Shown here one piece after another: positions 34,299-43,070 of a stretch of DNA of 64,000 bases. Source of the DNA: Parabacteroides chongii (GTDB lineage: Bacteria > Bacteroidota > Bacteroidia > Bacteroidales > Tannerellaceae); contig NZ_CP120849.1 in assembly GCF_029581355.1 (NCBI RefSeq), positions 4,992,501 through 5,056,500 on the forward strand, written 5' to 3'. Both the position numbers and the translations under genes were made by a program. Numbering within the stretch: position 1 is the first letter of the stretch; the number at the start of each line of letters is the position of its first letter. A model generated the notes under the pieces. The model was not told the DNA's origin and ran no database searches. It saw only the letters and a list, made by a program, of their open reading frames with translations.

Positions 34299-35681
34299 TT
34301 ATTCATATCGGATAAACAGGACACCATTCCCTGGGATTTCTATCATCTTATCCAGACTTACAGATTTTCTGTCTTCCCATATATTTAAAAGACGATAATC
34401 CTTTTCCGGAGCCAGCCCCAACTCTTCTTTTACAAATCTCCTGCTCTGAGTCTGTTGAGTACGATTAAAAATACCGATCCATCCGGCTTGCCGGTCTCTT
34501 TCTTTTACAGTCCAAACTTCAATGCCATTCTCTTCATAGATTAAATTGCCCATTACCCCATTTTGATTACAGGCAAGCATATCCTTGTTTGTTAACAAAC
34601 GAAGAGTAAAATCATCGATGGATACTATATTCCCTCCATAAAACAACGGAGAGGCAGCCATCGAACGTTGGGTTATAAATGTATATTTCTGAGATTCATT
34701 CAGTTCGCTCCAACGATGGGTACCACGTCCGGCTAATGCTATTTCTTTCTGGTCTTTCGTCTTCCGGCCAGGAGGAGACATCAGTTGCAACTCACTAAAC
34801 GGAATCATATCCAAATCCGGCCAAAAACCCGGTTCTTCTTTTCCTTGCCAGCGTTTCCACGCATCAAAAGAAAGATCGATGCTATGTTGCGTATCCCAAA
34901 TATCTGCAGTAACCCGCAACATATTGGCTTTCCGTAAAGCCGGCAAATCTTTCTCTTCCACCTTATCACCGGGAGAAAGGCTTAAAACGATGGGACGACC
35001 ACATTGCTCAATAGCTTTCACTATTGCTTCCACTTCTCTCGGATAAGGAACAATATCATCATACTTTATGAAATCAACACCCCACCCCGCCAAGTGGCTG
35101 ATCAAACTGTTATAATACGCCTGGGCTCCGGGTTTATCCATATCAATTCCATAATTATAAGTACACCAGGAACAAACATTCAAAGTGTCGGCTATATCTG
35201 CCGCCCGAAAATCCGTTCCTTTTACCGGAGTATTTAAAAGTACAGCTTTACGGGGAATCCCCCGCATCAAATGTAAACCGAACTTTAGCCCTTTGGCATG
35301 ACAACTGTCGATGAGACTCTTAAAGCCATTCGGAAAGTATGTTCTGGAAAGTTCAAACAATCCATATTCATTGATATGAATATCCGATGCATGCCGCTCA
35401 ACAGAAAAATGAGTATTCTCCTCTAACTCATATTCCCCAAACCAGCCATTATCGATCACAAAATAGACATACCCATAGGATTTTAATTTTGTATTCATCG
35501 CTTCCAGGTTTGCAAAAGCTGCTGCTTCATAACAATAAACTCCATAAGAATTGAAACTATTCCATCCCATAGGAGGTTTATCCGCCAACAACCCAGTCTG
35601 TGCCTGTGTCATTGAATGCATGAACAGACTCACCCAAAAGAAAAAACAGATAGAGAAACTCTTCATATCCATAAAGATCAT
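34299..35681 (-). CDS. GH27 alpha-galactosidase / alpha-N-acetylgalactosaminidase
   Basis: A 460-residue secreted enzyme. Three in-frame ATGs lie at 35681, 35672 and 35666; the last gives the tidiest signal peptide (MKSFSICFFFWVSLFM), so the mature protein is the same. The TIM barrel starts with PPMGWNSFNSYG. The nucleophile is D208 in FIKYDDI and the acid/base is D260 in RVTADIWD (numbered from 35681). GH27 enzymes remove terminal alpha-Gal (blood group B, alpha-Gal epitopes) or alpha-GalNAc (blood group A), and this sequence alone does not settle which. It follows susD of module 3 after a stem-loop and precedes the sulfatase. Confidence 0.9.
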   Translation of the reverse strand: MIFMDMKSFSICFFFWVSLFMHSMTQAQTGLLADKPPMGWNSFNSYGVYCYEAAAFANLEAMNTKLKSYGYVYFVIDNGWFGEYELEENTHFSVERHASDIHINEYGLFELSRTYFPNGFKSLIDSCHAKGLKFGLHLMRGIPRKAVLLNTPVKGTDFRAADIADTLNVCSWCTYNYGIDMDKPGAQAYYNSLISHLAGWGVDFIKYDDIVPYPREVEAIVKAIEQCGRPIVLSLSPGDKVEEKDLPALRKANMLRVTADIWDTQHSIDLSFDAWKRWQGKEEPGFWPDLDMIPFSELQLMSPPGRKTKDQKEIALAGRGTHRWSELNESQKYTFITQRSMAASPLFYGGNIVSIDDFTLRLLTNKDMLACNQNGVMGNLIYEENGIEVWTVKERDRQAGWIGIFNRTQQTQSRRFVKEELGLAPEKDYRLLNIWEDRKSVSLDKMIEIPGNGVLFIRYE

Positions 35682-35711
35682 ATTTAACGATATAGTAAAA
35701 TCATGTACAAA

Positions 35712-35738
35712 CAGGCCGCCACAAAAAGTGGCAACCTG
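35712..35738 (-). terminator. Stem-loop after susD (module 3)
   Basis: CAGG-N2-GCCAC (35712-35722) pairs with GTGGC-N2-CCTG (35728-35738); the minus strand has only a short T-run (TTTG). It is a partial terminator or processing site between susD and the GH27 gene. Confidence 0.55.
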
Positions 35739-35752
35739 CTATACATTACGGA

Positions 35753-37582
35753 TCAATAATCATAACCCGGAGTTTTTCCCAAATTCGGATTTTTAGTCAA
35801 CGCGCTTTGAGGAATCGGATAAACATACATATACTCTTTCCAGCCGAATCCCATGGCTACAGGATCATTGAAGAATTTTATATATCCTTCCGTATCGGTA
35901 CCTCCTGTTATTTCCAGCTTCGGATAGTCAGCCTTTTTTATCCAGGCACCGGTTTGCTGTTTATTTACATATTCACCTTTATGCCACCGCTTCAGATCGT
36001 TCATTCTGAAGCCTTCAGCCATTAGCTCCACTCTTCTTTCACGACGGATTTCCCACAACACCGGATCCACTGCCTGGTCGCGCTTCGGATCGAATGAAGC
36101 ATTTATATCTGAAACTTTCATTAAGGCAACACCTGCCCTCGGACGGAGTTTATTGATTGTCCGGTCAGCGACAGACTGGTCAAACTGCCCCATCTCCCAT
36201 TTGGCTTCGGCATAATTCAGCAAAGCCTCTTCAATTCTGAAAATCGGACAATCCGTTGTATTCTCCAGTTCACCGGCTTTTGCAAAAGAGTATTTATAGA
36301 TAATATAACCCAATTCGGTCAGGAAGAACCCCGGGCTCGCCTGTTTTCTGAAGTTCGGATTATTTTGGACGATCTCGCCCGTATTCCAGTTTGTTACAGG
36401 GAGTGCTTTCACACCTGTACCGCTTCCTCCCTCACTGGTCGTTTCCAGTTTTGTCATCAGATCGATATATTCTCTGTCCTGCGGATCATCGGTATATGTC
36501 CAGGTTGTGTTAGGAGTTCCTTTATTTACTTTATAGGGAGGAGTAACCGTATAATACAAGCGTCTGTCCCTGTTCCTGAACTCGTCATACATCGTCTTAT
36601 CACCGGCAAAACCGGATTCCGGGTTATAGATAGGTTTCCCATTCGTACATAAATAACTATTAACCCCATCCTTACTCATATCATAGAACCAGGAAGAACT
36701 TCTGTTATAACGATTCAGCATATGCGTACCATTGGAGGTTGCATAAGCCCTGTATAAAATAACCCCGTCGACACCTCCCAGTTTCTCCGAATTGAATAAC
36801 AGGTCGTAACGACTACACACATTCGGATAGGCATCTATCAGTTTCTCTGAATATTTTATACATGCATTCAGGTAAACCTCCGGCTCCGATAAATTATGGT
36901 ATTTACGCCACGTACCTTCATAAAGGGCAAAACGAGATAAAAGTGCTCTTACGACATGTACATTGATTGTATTGCTGCCTTCTCCGTCAGCTTTAATATG
37001 TTCTTCCGCCCATATCAAATCATTCAATATATTTTTTGCAACAAGATCCCTTGGATCGCGCTCTCCGTATAGGATATCCGTATCGTTTTCCGTTAAAGTA
37101 TGCTCAACCCACTGTATGTCGCCAAAAGTAGATAACAACTGATAATAACGCAGAGATCTGAAAAAGAGTCCGACACTTCTCCAATAATCCTTATCTACCT
37201 GGCTCATGGAAGATGTTTCAATGTTATCAAGCATTACGTTCGCCTTTCTTATAAAAGCATAATCATAATTAATCATATTTTGGGTTGGAGTCAGACGGTC
37301 GAATGCAAAGATCGACTCGTTTCCTGCCGAAGAATAAGATAAATTATCTGAGTTCCTATCCCCTTTGATTATATTGGGATCACTTTCCCCCTTATAAGAA
37401 AATTCATCAAAAATACCATAAAGATTCCATGCATACGTTTTAAAATTATCGTATGTTTTAAAAGCTGTCGCTTCCGTCTGTGATTCGATCGGGAACTTAT
37501 CCAAATAATCATCACAACTTATAAACAGAGAAGAGACCAGGGCAATCGCTCCTATTATTTTTGTTTTTTTCATGACATTCAT
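35753..37582 (-). CDS. SusD-like outer-membrane glycan-binding lipoprotein (module 3)
   Basis: A 609-residue RagB/SusD protein, larger than its two neighbours in this window. The lipobox is FISC (Cys23), or Cys20 from the second in-frame ATG at 37573. Segments such as YWRSVGLFFRSLRYYQLLSTFGDIQWVE, ALLSRFALYEGTWRKY and RRERRVELMAEGFRMNDLKRW follow SusD order. It begins 6 bases after susC. The partner SusC has an STN domain, so the module is controlled through FecR and the divergent sigma factor. The ligand is unknown; enzymes downstream suggest sulfated or alpha-galactosylated glycans. Confidence 0.95.
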   Translation of the reverse strand: MNVMKKTKIIGAIALVSSLFISCDDYLDKFPIESQTEATAFKTYDNFKTYAWNLYGIFDEFSYKGESDPNIIKGDRNSDNLSYSSAGNESIFAFDRLTPTQNMINYDYAFIRKANVMLDNIETSSMSQVDKDYWRSVGLFFRSLRYYQLLSTFGDIQWVEHTLTENDTDILYGERDPRDLVAKNILNDLIWAEEHIKADGEGSNTINVHVVRALLSRFALYEGTWRKYHNLSEPEVYLNACIKYSEKLIDAYPNVCSRYDLLFNSEKLGGVDGVILYRAYATSNGTHMLNRYNRSSSWFYDMSKDGVNSYLCTNGKPIYNPESGFAGDKTMYDEFRNRDRRLYYTVTPPYKVNKGTPNTTWTYTDDPQDREYIDLMTKLETTSEGGSGTGVKALPVTNWNTGEIVQNNPNFRKQASPGFFLTELGYIIYKYSFAKAGELENTTDCPIFRIEEALLNYAEAKWEMGQFDQSVADRTINKLRPRAGVALMKVSDINASFDPKRDQAVDPVLWEIRRERRVELMAEGFRMNDLKRWHKGEYVNKQQTGAWIKKADYPKLEITGGTDTEGYIKFFNDPVAMGFGWKEYMYVYPIPQSALTKNPNLGKTPGYDY

Positions 37583-37588
37583 TACTGA

Positions 37589-40500
37589 TTAAAATGAAAC
37601 ATTAAGACCAAAAGAATACTTCGTCATCAAAGGATAAACAGCTCCGCTCGTTGTCAGTTCCGGATCCTGTCCTTTGGCCAAATGATGCTTCGTAAAAAGA
37701 TCCTCTCCACTGACAAACACTCTGACCTGATTGATCTTTATACGAGTTAACCATTCTTGCGGGAATGTATATCCTAACGTGATATTCTTAATTCTCCAAT
37801 AAGCGCCATTGGACAAATATTTCGTTTGAGTATATCTGTTACGTGCCGAATTTTCACCGTCGCGTTGATAAATACGCGGGTAATAGCTATCTGTTTTATC
37901 CGGCATCCAATAATCGAGTGTATTAGCATGCAAAGCTGCAAACTCTCCGCATAGAGGCCATGAAAGCTGGCTGACAGCCCATACGTCTCTTTTTCCTATA
38001 CCTTGAATAAAGAAAGAAAAGTCAAAACCTTTCCATGCGGCACCACCTGTGATACCAAAATGATACCGTGGGGTATTATTGCCGATTATCTTCCGGTCAC
38101 CCGGATTATGAACCGTATTCTCTTCCTGAGAAATATCACCGCTTCCATTCAGGTCCTTATACAGAATATCACCAGGATTGGGAGTTGCCGTCCCTTTAAT
38201 ATAAGGTATACCGTCTTTTAATTTTCCGTTTTTCAAATTGGCATCCAGGGAACCTTCGACGAAATCATCGACTGTATAATAACGGTCTGTTACATATCCC
38301 CAAATCTCACCCATTTTCTTTCCTGTATAGAAGTTTGCATCTTTCTCTCCGTCAGCATCCGTATCCCAGTTATTAGCCAGATTACCCGTCGCGTTCTCAA
38401 ATCGGGTAATAGTTGCCTGCGAATCAAACAGATTAAAGCCGATCGAATAATTTACACTACCTATCTTATCTCTCCAATCCAATTGCAATTCCCATCCCTT
38501 AGTCTTCAAATCGGCAGAGTTCATAAAAGGAGCAGTCGTACCCAACACATCCGGCAGGTCAGCTGACGGTCCGAACATATCTTTTGTCCGTCTTACATAA
38601 TAATCGAATGAAGCAGTAAATCTATTCTTAAACAAACCAAGGTCGATACCACCGTTTACTGTCTGCACTTTCTCCCAGGAAAAATTCTGACTAACCAGTC
38701 CGGGAGTATTCAATGTCCAAAACTGAGTTTCTCCGCTTCCCAACCAGATCGATTTAGCAGGGCTCATAACCGACAGAAATTGATAAGCCGGAATAACCTG
38801 GTTGCCAATATTACCATATGTTCCTCTTAATTTCAAATTAGACAGAAAATCAATATTCTTCATAAAGTTTTCCTCTGACAAACGCCAGGCTAATGAGAAA
38901 GATGGGAAAAAACCGAACCGATGTCCGCTTGGAAATTTGGAAGAACCGTCATAACGCCCATTCGTTTCAAATAAATACTTTCCGTTATAATCGTATGTCA
39001 AACGATAGAAAGCTCCCAAAATAGCATATTCGGAATAACTATCCTTTCCGTCCAACGTTCCCGTGGCACTGGATATTGAAGGCAGATCCGGATTGATCAT
39101 ATCCGTTTTACTTTCCCAAAGCAACTCATAACGGTTGTTCTCACTATTGAAACCACCTGTTAATGCAAAATTATGCCCTCCAAATTCTTTCTCATAAGAA
39201 GCATAAATATTGGCAGCCATATATTGCGTATTACTCATATCCTTACGATAGAAAGAGTTTGTTCTGGTCGACTCCACCAGGAAATTCGTTCCCTGTACGA
39301 AATCAACCTTCTTGTCATAACGATCTTTTCTCGTATTTTTCTTGTCGTAGGTGAACTCACCGATAATTTTCAGATCTTTCAATGGGGATACTATTATTTT
39401 TCCCAATGCACGGAATACTTCGTCATTCGTTTCAATAGGTTCCAACAGATTGATCAGGTTTCCGGGAGTTCTGAAAGGCAATTCTTCATCTCCATTATTA
39501 TAGTAACCCAGCGGAGAATATCCGGGTAATTGAGTCATTATATTCCACGGATCGCCACCTCCATTTGTATTCGGTGCAGAAGTTTTACCTTTCGCATAGT
39601 TGATTGTTAACTGGGCAGTAAGCCATTTTGTAACATCCGAACTCAGATACGAGCTGATATTCATTCTCGTGTACCTGTCTTTATCAGACACGAGTACACC
39701 ATTCTGATCGGTATAACCAAATGAGAAACGATAAGCAGTCCTGGCTGTCCCGCCATTTACTGAAAGGTTATGCATTTGCTCAAAACCTCCACCTTTCTGT
39801 GTCATATCCTTTGCTATATCATTCAATCTTAGCTGATAAGGAGTACTCCCCTCCATCGTATAACCATCCGGATATTTTGAGGGATTTTGTTGATATTCAT
39901 CCAGATAAGACAACCATTTATCCACATCCTGTCCACTCCAGTATGTCGAATAACCGAAATCCTTAAAAGCCTTTACTGTTTCATATACTCCTGCTTTTTC
40001 TATCAGCTCATAAGGTTTGCTGACAGTCAGGTTGGTTGAATAATTAAACCTGGGGGTTTCATCCTTACTACCTTTCTTTGCAGTCAATAAAATCACACCA
40101 TAAGCAGCTCTGGCACCATAGATGGCAGCAGAAGAAGCATCTTTCAATACCGTAATAGACTCAATATCATTCGGGTTGATCGTATTGATATCTACCGGAA
40201 CATTGTCCATCAAAATCAGAGGTTCAGCTCCGGTTATATTGGTCGTTCCACGGATATTGATCTTGCTGCTTGCTCCTGGAGCTGCATTTTCTGTTTTGAT
40301 TTGTAACCCAGGTACAGCCCCTTCCAGTGCTTTCGACATAGAAGTCACCGGTCGGCTACCTACCACATTATCCATATTGGCTACAGAAACAGCTCCCGTC
40401 AAATTCGCTTTTTTCTGTGTACCGTAACCTACTACCACCACTTCATTCAGACTCTGTGTATCTTCTGCCAAAACGACATTTAAGATTGTTTTACCCTTCA

Positions 40501-41056
40501 ATGCGATTTCCTGTGGCTTATACCCTATATAAGATATGATAATTTCCGCATTATCGGAAGGAACTTCCAGCGTAAATCCTCCGTCAATATCTGTAATAGT
40601 ACCGTTGGTAGTGCCTTTCACTGAAATATTTGCCCCGATGATACTTTCTCCGGTATGATCTTTTACCGTACCTGTTATCTTATGGGATTTCTGTGTGGGT
40701 TTAGGAGTCAATAATATCTTTCTGTTTTCTATCCGGTAGGAATAATCTCTGAATACATCGCTTAATATTCCTTCAATATTCCCTTTCCGAATATTGACAT
40801 CTACCTTTTTGGTCAAATCGACCTCTTCCGTACTATAAAAGAAAACAAATTCAGTTTGCTTTTCGATGGCCTGTATAGCTTCTTTCAGCGAAACATTAGA
40901 TAAATGTAAATCAATAGATGCTTTTTGTGCATAACCATTAACCGCTGATAATTGAAGAAAAGTAACAGAGACCAAAAATAGTATTAGTTTCATTTTCCTA
41001 AATGAATTAATGTTAAGAAAGGGCATATCATTCCCTCTCGTGGATTTTTTTTTCAT
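37589..41056 (-). CDS. SusC-like TonB-dependent transporter with STN domain (module 3)
   Basis: An 1155-residue transporter. A short basic extension and signal peptide (LILFLVSVTFLQLSA) are followed by STN (about residues 48-115, SLKEAIQAIEKQTEFVFFY), the carboxypeptidase-like domain (ITGTVKDHTGESIIGANISV, about 128-205), the plug with VVVGYGTQKKANLTGA, and the barrel ending KYSFGLNVSF. It imports oligosaccharides with the adjacent SusD. The STN domain ties it to the FecR factor encoded 156 bases upstream. As for module 1, a probable antisense RNA terminator faces it in the leader, and its N-terminal region is collinear with that of the module-1 SusC. Confidence 0.95.
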   Translation of the reverse strand: MKKKSTRGNDMPFLNINSFRKMKLILFLVSVTFLQLSAVNGYAQKASIDLHLSNVSLKEAIQAIEKQTEFVFFYSTEEVDLTKKVDVNIRKGNIEGILSDVFRDYSYRIENRKILLTPKPTQKSHKITGTVKDHTGESIIGANISVKGTTNGTITDIDGGFTLEVPSDNAEIIISYIGYKPQEIALKGKTILNVVLAEDTQSLNEVVVVGYGTQKKANLTGAVSVANMDNVVGSRPVTSMSKALEGAVPGLQIKTENAAPGASSKINIRGTTNITGAEPLILMDNVPVDINTINPNDIESITVLKDASSAAIYGARAAYGVILLTAKKGSKDETPRFNYSTNLTVSKPYELIEKAGVYETVKAFKDFGYSTYWSGQDVDKWLSYLDEYQQNPSKYPDGYTMEGSTPYQLRLNDIAKDMTQKGGGFEQMHNLSVNGGTARTAYRFSFGYTDQNGVLVSDKDRYTRMNISSYLSSDVTKWLTAQLTINYAKGKTSAPNTNGGGDPWNIMTQLPGYSPLGYYNNGDEELPFRTPGNLINLLEPIETNDEVFRALGKIIVSPLKDLKIIGEFTYDKKNTRKDRYDKKVDFVQGTNFLVESTRTNSFYRKDMSNTQYMAANIYASYEKEFGGHNFALTGGFNSENNRYELLWESKTDMINPDLPSISSATGTLDGKDSYSEYAILGAFYRLTYDYNGKYLFETNGRYDGSSKFPSGHRFGFFPSFSLAWRLSEENFMKNIDFLSNLKLRGTYGNIGNQVIPAYQFLSVMSPAKSIWLGSGETQFWTLNTPGLVSQNFSWEKVQTVNGGIDLGLFKNRFTASFDYYVRRTKDMFGPSADLPDVLGTTAPFMNSADLKTKGWELQLDWRDKIGSVNYSIGFNLFDSQATITRFENATGNLANNWDTDADGEKDANFYTGKKMGEIWGYVTDRYYTVDDFVEGSLDANLKNGKLKDGIPYIKGTATPNPGDILYKDLNGSGDISQEENTVHNPGDRKIIGNNTPRYHFGITGGAAWKGFDFSFFIQGIGKRDVWAVSQLSWPLCGEFAALHANTLDYWMPDKTDSYYPRIYQRDGENSARNRYTQTKYLSNGAYWRIKNITLGYTFPQEWLTRIKINQVRVFVSGEDLFTKHHLAKGQDPELTTSGAVYPLMTKYSFGLNVSF

Positions 41057-41069
41057 ATGTTTGTATTGC

Positions 41070-41166
41070 TTTAAATTAATAAGAAGCTCCCGATTGTCGC
41101 ATTTTGAGAGCTGATTTTAATTACACACATTAGGCGGATGTTTCCAGCATCTGCCTAATTTTTTTC
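41070..41166 (+). ncRNA. Putative cis-antisense sRNA opposite the module-3 susC leader (DonS-like)
   Basis: A plus-strand TATGTTTG (41056-41063), a perfect TAnnTTTG match, starts at the susC ATG. About 65 bases on, ATTAGGC-N-GATG (41129-41140) pairs with CATC-N-GCCTAAT (41148-41159), followed by TTTTTTTC, an intrinsic terminator with no plus-strand gene before it. This predicts an RNA of about 97 nt antisense to the susC leader. No convincing -33 was seen. Confidence 0.55.
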
Positions 41167-41212
41167 ATTTTGACATTTATATCATAGGCTATCAGATTTA
41201 AAAAGGTGAATA

Positions 41213-42208
41213 TTATATTTTATAAAGAACTATGGTATCGTCTTTTATGGTATAATCGATACGAACCAATATAGACAACATCTTCAGGATTTCCTCTTTC
41301 GATTCATTTCGTATCGTCAATGAATACCTGGAATCCAAAGGAACCCCCTGTTTACAGGAAATAGAAATGCCGTACCATCGTTCCATTTTCCGAAGGATAG
41401 TGGAAAGACGTTCATCCGCAAAGACTAACTTTTCTGCAGTCCATAATGCATATTCGGCAGCATCTACCCGATCTACTGTATAACGGTTTGTCTGCCTGTC
41501 GAGAGATAACTTTTCATTTGGAGAAAGAACACGCCTTTCTCCGTTACTTTTCATCATAACTTCAACTTTACCTGACAACAGAACAGTTTCCGAAATATTT
41601 TTCTTTTCATAATTCTGAACATCAAAACGAGTACCCAATACTTTGACCGACATATCGGATGTCTCTACATAAAAAGGAGCTTTTACATTTGGCGTTACCT
41701 CAAAATAACCTTCTCCTATTAGTTTCACTTTACGAACTCCCTCTTCAAATTGATCCGGGTAAATCAATTTACTATTACTGTTCAGCCATGCCAATGTACC
41801 ATCCGGCAATGTCACAGAACCTTTGTGCCCGGGTCCCATAATAGCCTGGTTCATGACAACATTCACTATTTGAGATGTATGTGGTGTACTCTCTTTTCCA
41901 ATAAAAAATGCCATGGCGGAACAGGCTATCAGCAAAGCGATCGAAGCTGCAATCTTTACCAAACGTATAGAGATACCATTTTTACTCTTTCTATTTTCAA
42001 ATGCCAGTGCACTTTCCCTGAAACGGATGAAAGCATTGGCACTCTCGCCATAGCGTGAAGAGACAGAGGCTTCCGATGCAAACCATAAATCTCTCGTTAT
42101 AGCAAACTGCCGCTGATTATCTATGTTTTCATCCAACCACTCCAGTAATGCTCTCATTTCATTTTCCGTAGCAGTTTGATTCAAATATTTTATAATAATA
42201 TCTTCCAT
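41213..42208 (-). CDS. FecR-like anti-sigma factor (module 3)
   Basis: A 331-residue protein with a cytoplasmic N-terminus (about 1-80, LLEWLDENIDNQRQFAITRDLWF), one membrane helix (about 83-104, VKIAASIALLIACSAMAFFIG), and a periplasmic FecR domain with GHKGSVTLPDGTLAWLNSNSKLIYP and VLGTRFDVQNYEKK. The C-terminal part (about 260-331) is DUF4974-like and should meet the STN domain of SusC. It relays substrate sensing to the ECF factor, which here is encoded divergently rather than upstream in the same operon. Intact and of usual size. Confidence 0.95.
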   Translation of the reverse strand: MEDIIIKYLNQTATENEMRALLEWLDENIDNQRQFAITRDLWFASEASVSSRYGESANAFIRFRESALAFENRKSKNGISIRLVKIAASIALLIACSAMAFFIGKESTPHTSQIVNVVMNQAIMGPGHKGSVTLPDGTLAWLNSNSKLIYPDQFEEGVRKVKLIGEGYFEVTPNVKAPFYVETSDMSVKVLGTRFDVQNYEKKNISETVLLSGKVEVMMKSNGERRVLSPNEKLSLDRQTNRYTVDRVDAAEYALWTAEKLVFADERLSTILRKMERWYGISISCKQGVPLDSRYSLTIRNESKEEILKMLSILVRIDYTIKDDTIVLYKI

Positions 42209-42306
42209 TTTATTCCTTGTTTATATCTATCACATAAATCTTTCATTTATCCCTTGCCCGACACTTAAAAATAAACATCATTTAACACATAGTCTGTTAC
42301 AAACAG

Positions 42307-42326
42307 CCGAATAAGTCAAAATTCGG
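42307..42326. promoter_or_regulatory. Inverted repeat between FecR and sigma genes (candidate operator)
   Basis: CCGAAT (42307-42312) and ATTCGG (42321-42326) form a perfect 6-bp dyad with an 8-bp spacer. It lies 8 bases before the -33 of the divergent sigma promoter, in the space shared with the FecR gene. Confidence 0.45.
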
Positions 42327-42334
42327 ATAGAAAC

Positions 42335-42364
42335 TTGTATCGATCTATAAAATAAATATCTTTG
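42335..42364 (+). promoter_or_regulatory. Promoter of the module-3 ECF sigma gene
   Basis: TTG (42335-42337) and TATCTTTG (42357-42364) are spaced 19 bases, a full match to the Bacteroidetes -33/-7 pattern. It puts the start of transcription near 42371, about 28 bases before the preferred ATG at 42399. Confidence 0.7.
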
Positions 42365-42398
42365 TAGAAGAGAAAAAGCTTATTTGATCAGAGAAAAA

Positions 42399-42998
42399 AT
42401 GCACAACGGATACGACATAACAAAAAACAAGGCCTTGAAACAAGACTTCATTTTTTTCGAGGATTTATTTCATATCTATTACTGTTCCCTACTTGCATTT
42501 GCCAACAAGTATACTAACGACAGGCAGGCTTCCGAAGATATAGTGCAGGATGTTTTTATGGCTTTATGGATGAAGCGGGACACGATCAACTTTAACGACC
42601 CAATAAAGCCTTATTTGTATAAAGCCACATATAATAAGTCAATCACCTATCTTAATTCATTGCAAGAGAATGTCAATATAGACGAGCAAAATATCAAATT
42701 ACAATTACAGCAAAAAATTATCAGCTTCGATCTGCAGGATTCATTATTACTGAAAGAAGTATCAGAAGAAATCATTTCATGTGTAGATACGTTGCCCGAA
42801 CAATGTCGTAAAGTGTTTCTGCTAAGCCGTGGACAAGGGCTTAAAAATAAAGAGATCGCTTTACAATTAAATATCAGCGAGAAAACTGTAGAAGGGCATA
42901 TCAGTAAGGCTTTAGCAGAAATCCGGTCACATCTTAGAAAACTGGACTTAATGCCTATGGTAGGATATATCTTATATCAATGCATAGGAATCTCCTAA
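42399..42998 (+). CDS. ECF RNA polymerase sigma factor (module 3, divergent)
   Basis: A 199-residue ECF sigma factor. The ATG at 42399 is preferred over an in-frame TTG at 42384. Region 2 (YCSLLAFANKYTNDRQASEDIVQDVFMALWMKRD) and region 4 (LPEQCRKVFLLSRGQGLKNKEIALQLNISEKTVEGHISKALAEIR) are complete. It is one of only a few plus-strand genes in the 9-62 kb region and is divergent from its FecR partner, unlike the collinear pair of module 1. It should drive transcription of the module-3 susC operon when the STN/FecR signal is on. The convergent GH3 gene ends 72 bases downstream. Confidence 0.95.
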   Translation: MHNGYDITKNKALKQDFIFFEDLFHIYYCSLLAFANKYTNDRQASEDIVQDVFMALWMKRDTINFNDPIKPYLYKATYNKSITYLNSLQENVNIDEQNIKLQLQQKIISFDLQDSLLLKEVSEEIISCVDTLPEQCRKVFLLSRGQGLKNKEIALQLNISEKTVEGHISKALAEIRSHLRKLDLMPMVGYILYQCIGIS

Positions 42999-43014
42999 AA
43001 TGAAATTCTCCAAT

Positions 43015-43044
43015 AAAAAAGGGCTACCGTTTTCACCGTAGCCC
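43015..43044 (-). terminator. Terminator between convergent sigma and GH3 genes
   Basis: GGGCTACCG and CGTAGCCC arms (43021-43044) with a TTTTTT run on the minus strand (complement of 43015-43020). It best serves the GH3 gene and may stop readthrough of the sigma gene too. Confidence 0.75.
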
Positions 43045-43070
43045 TATACATTCATCAATAAACTATTTTT

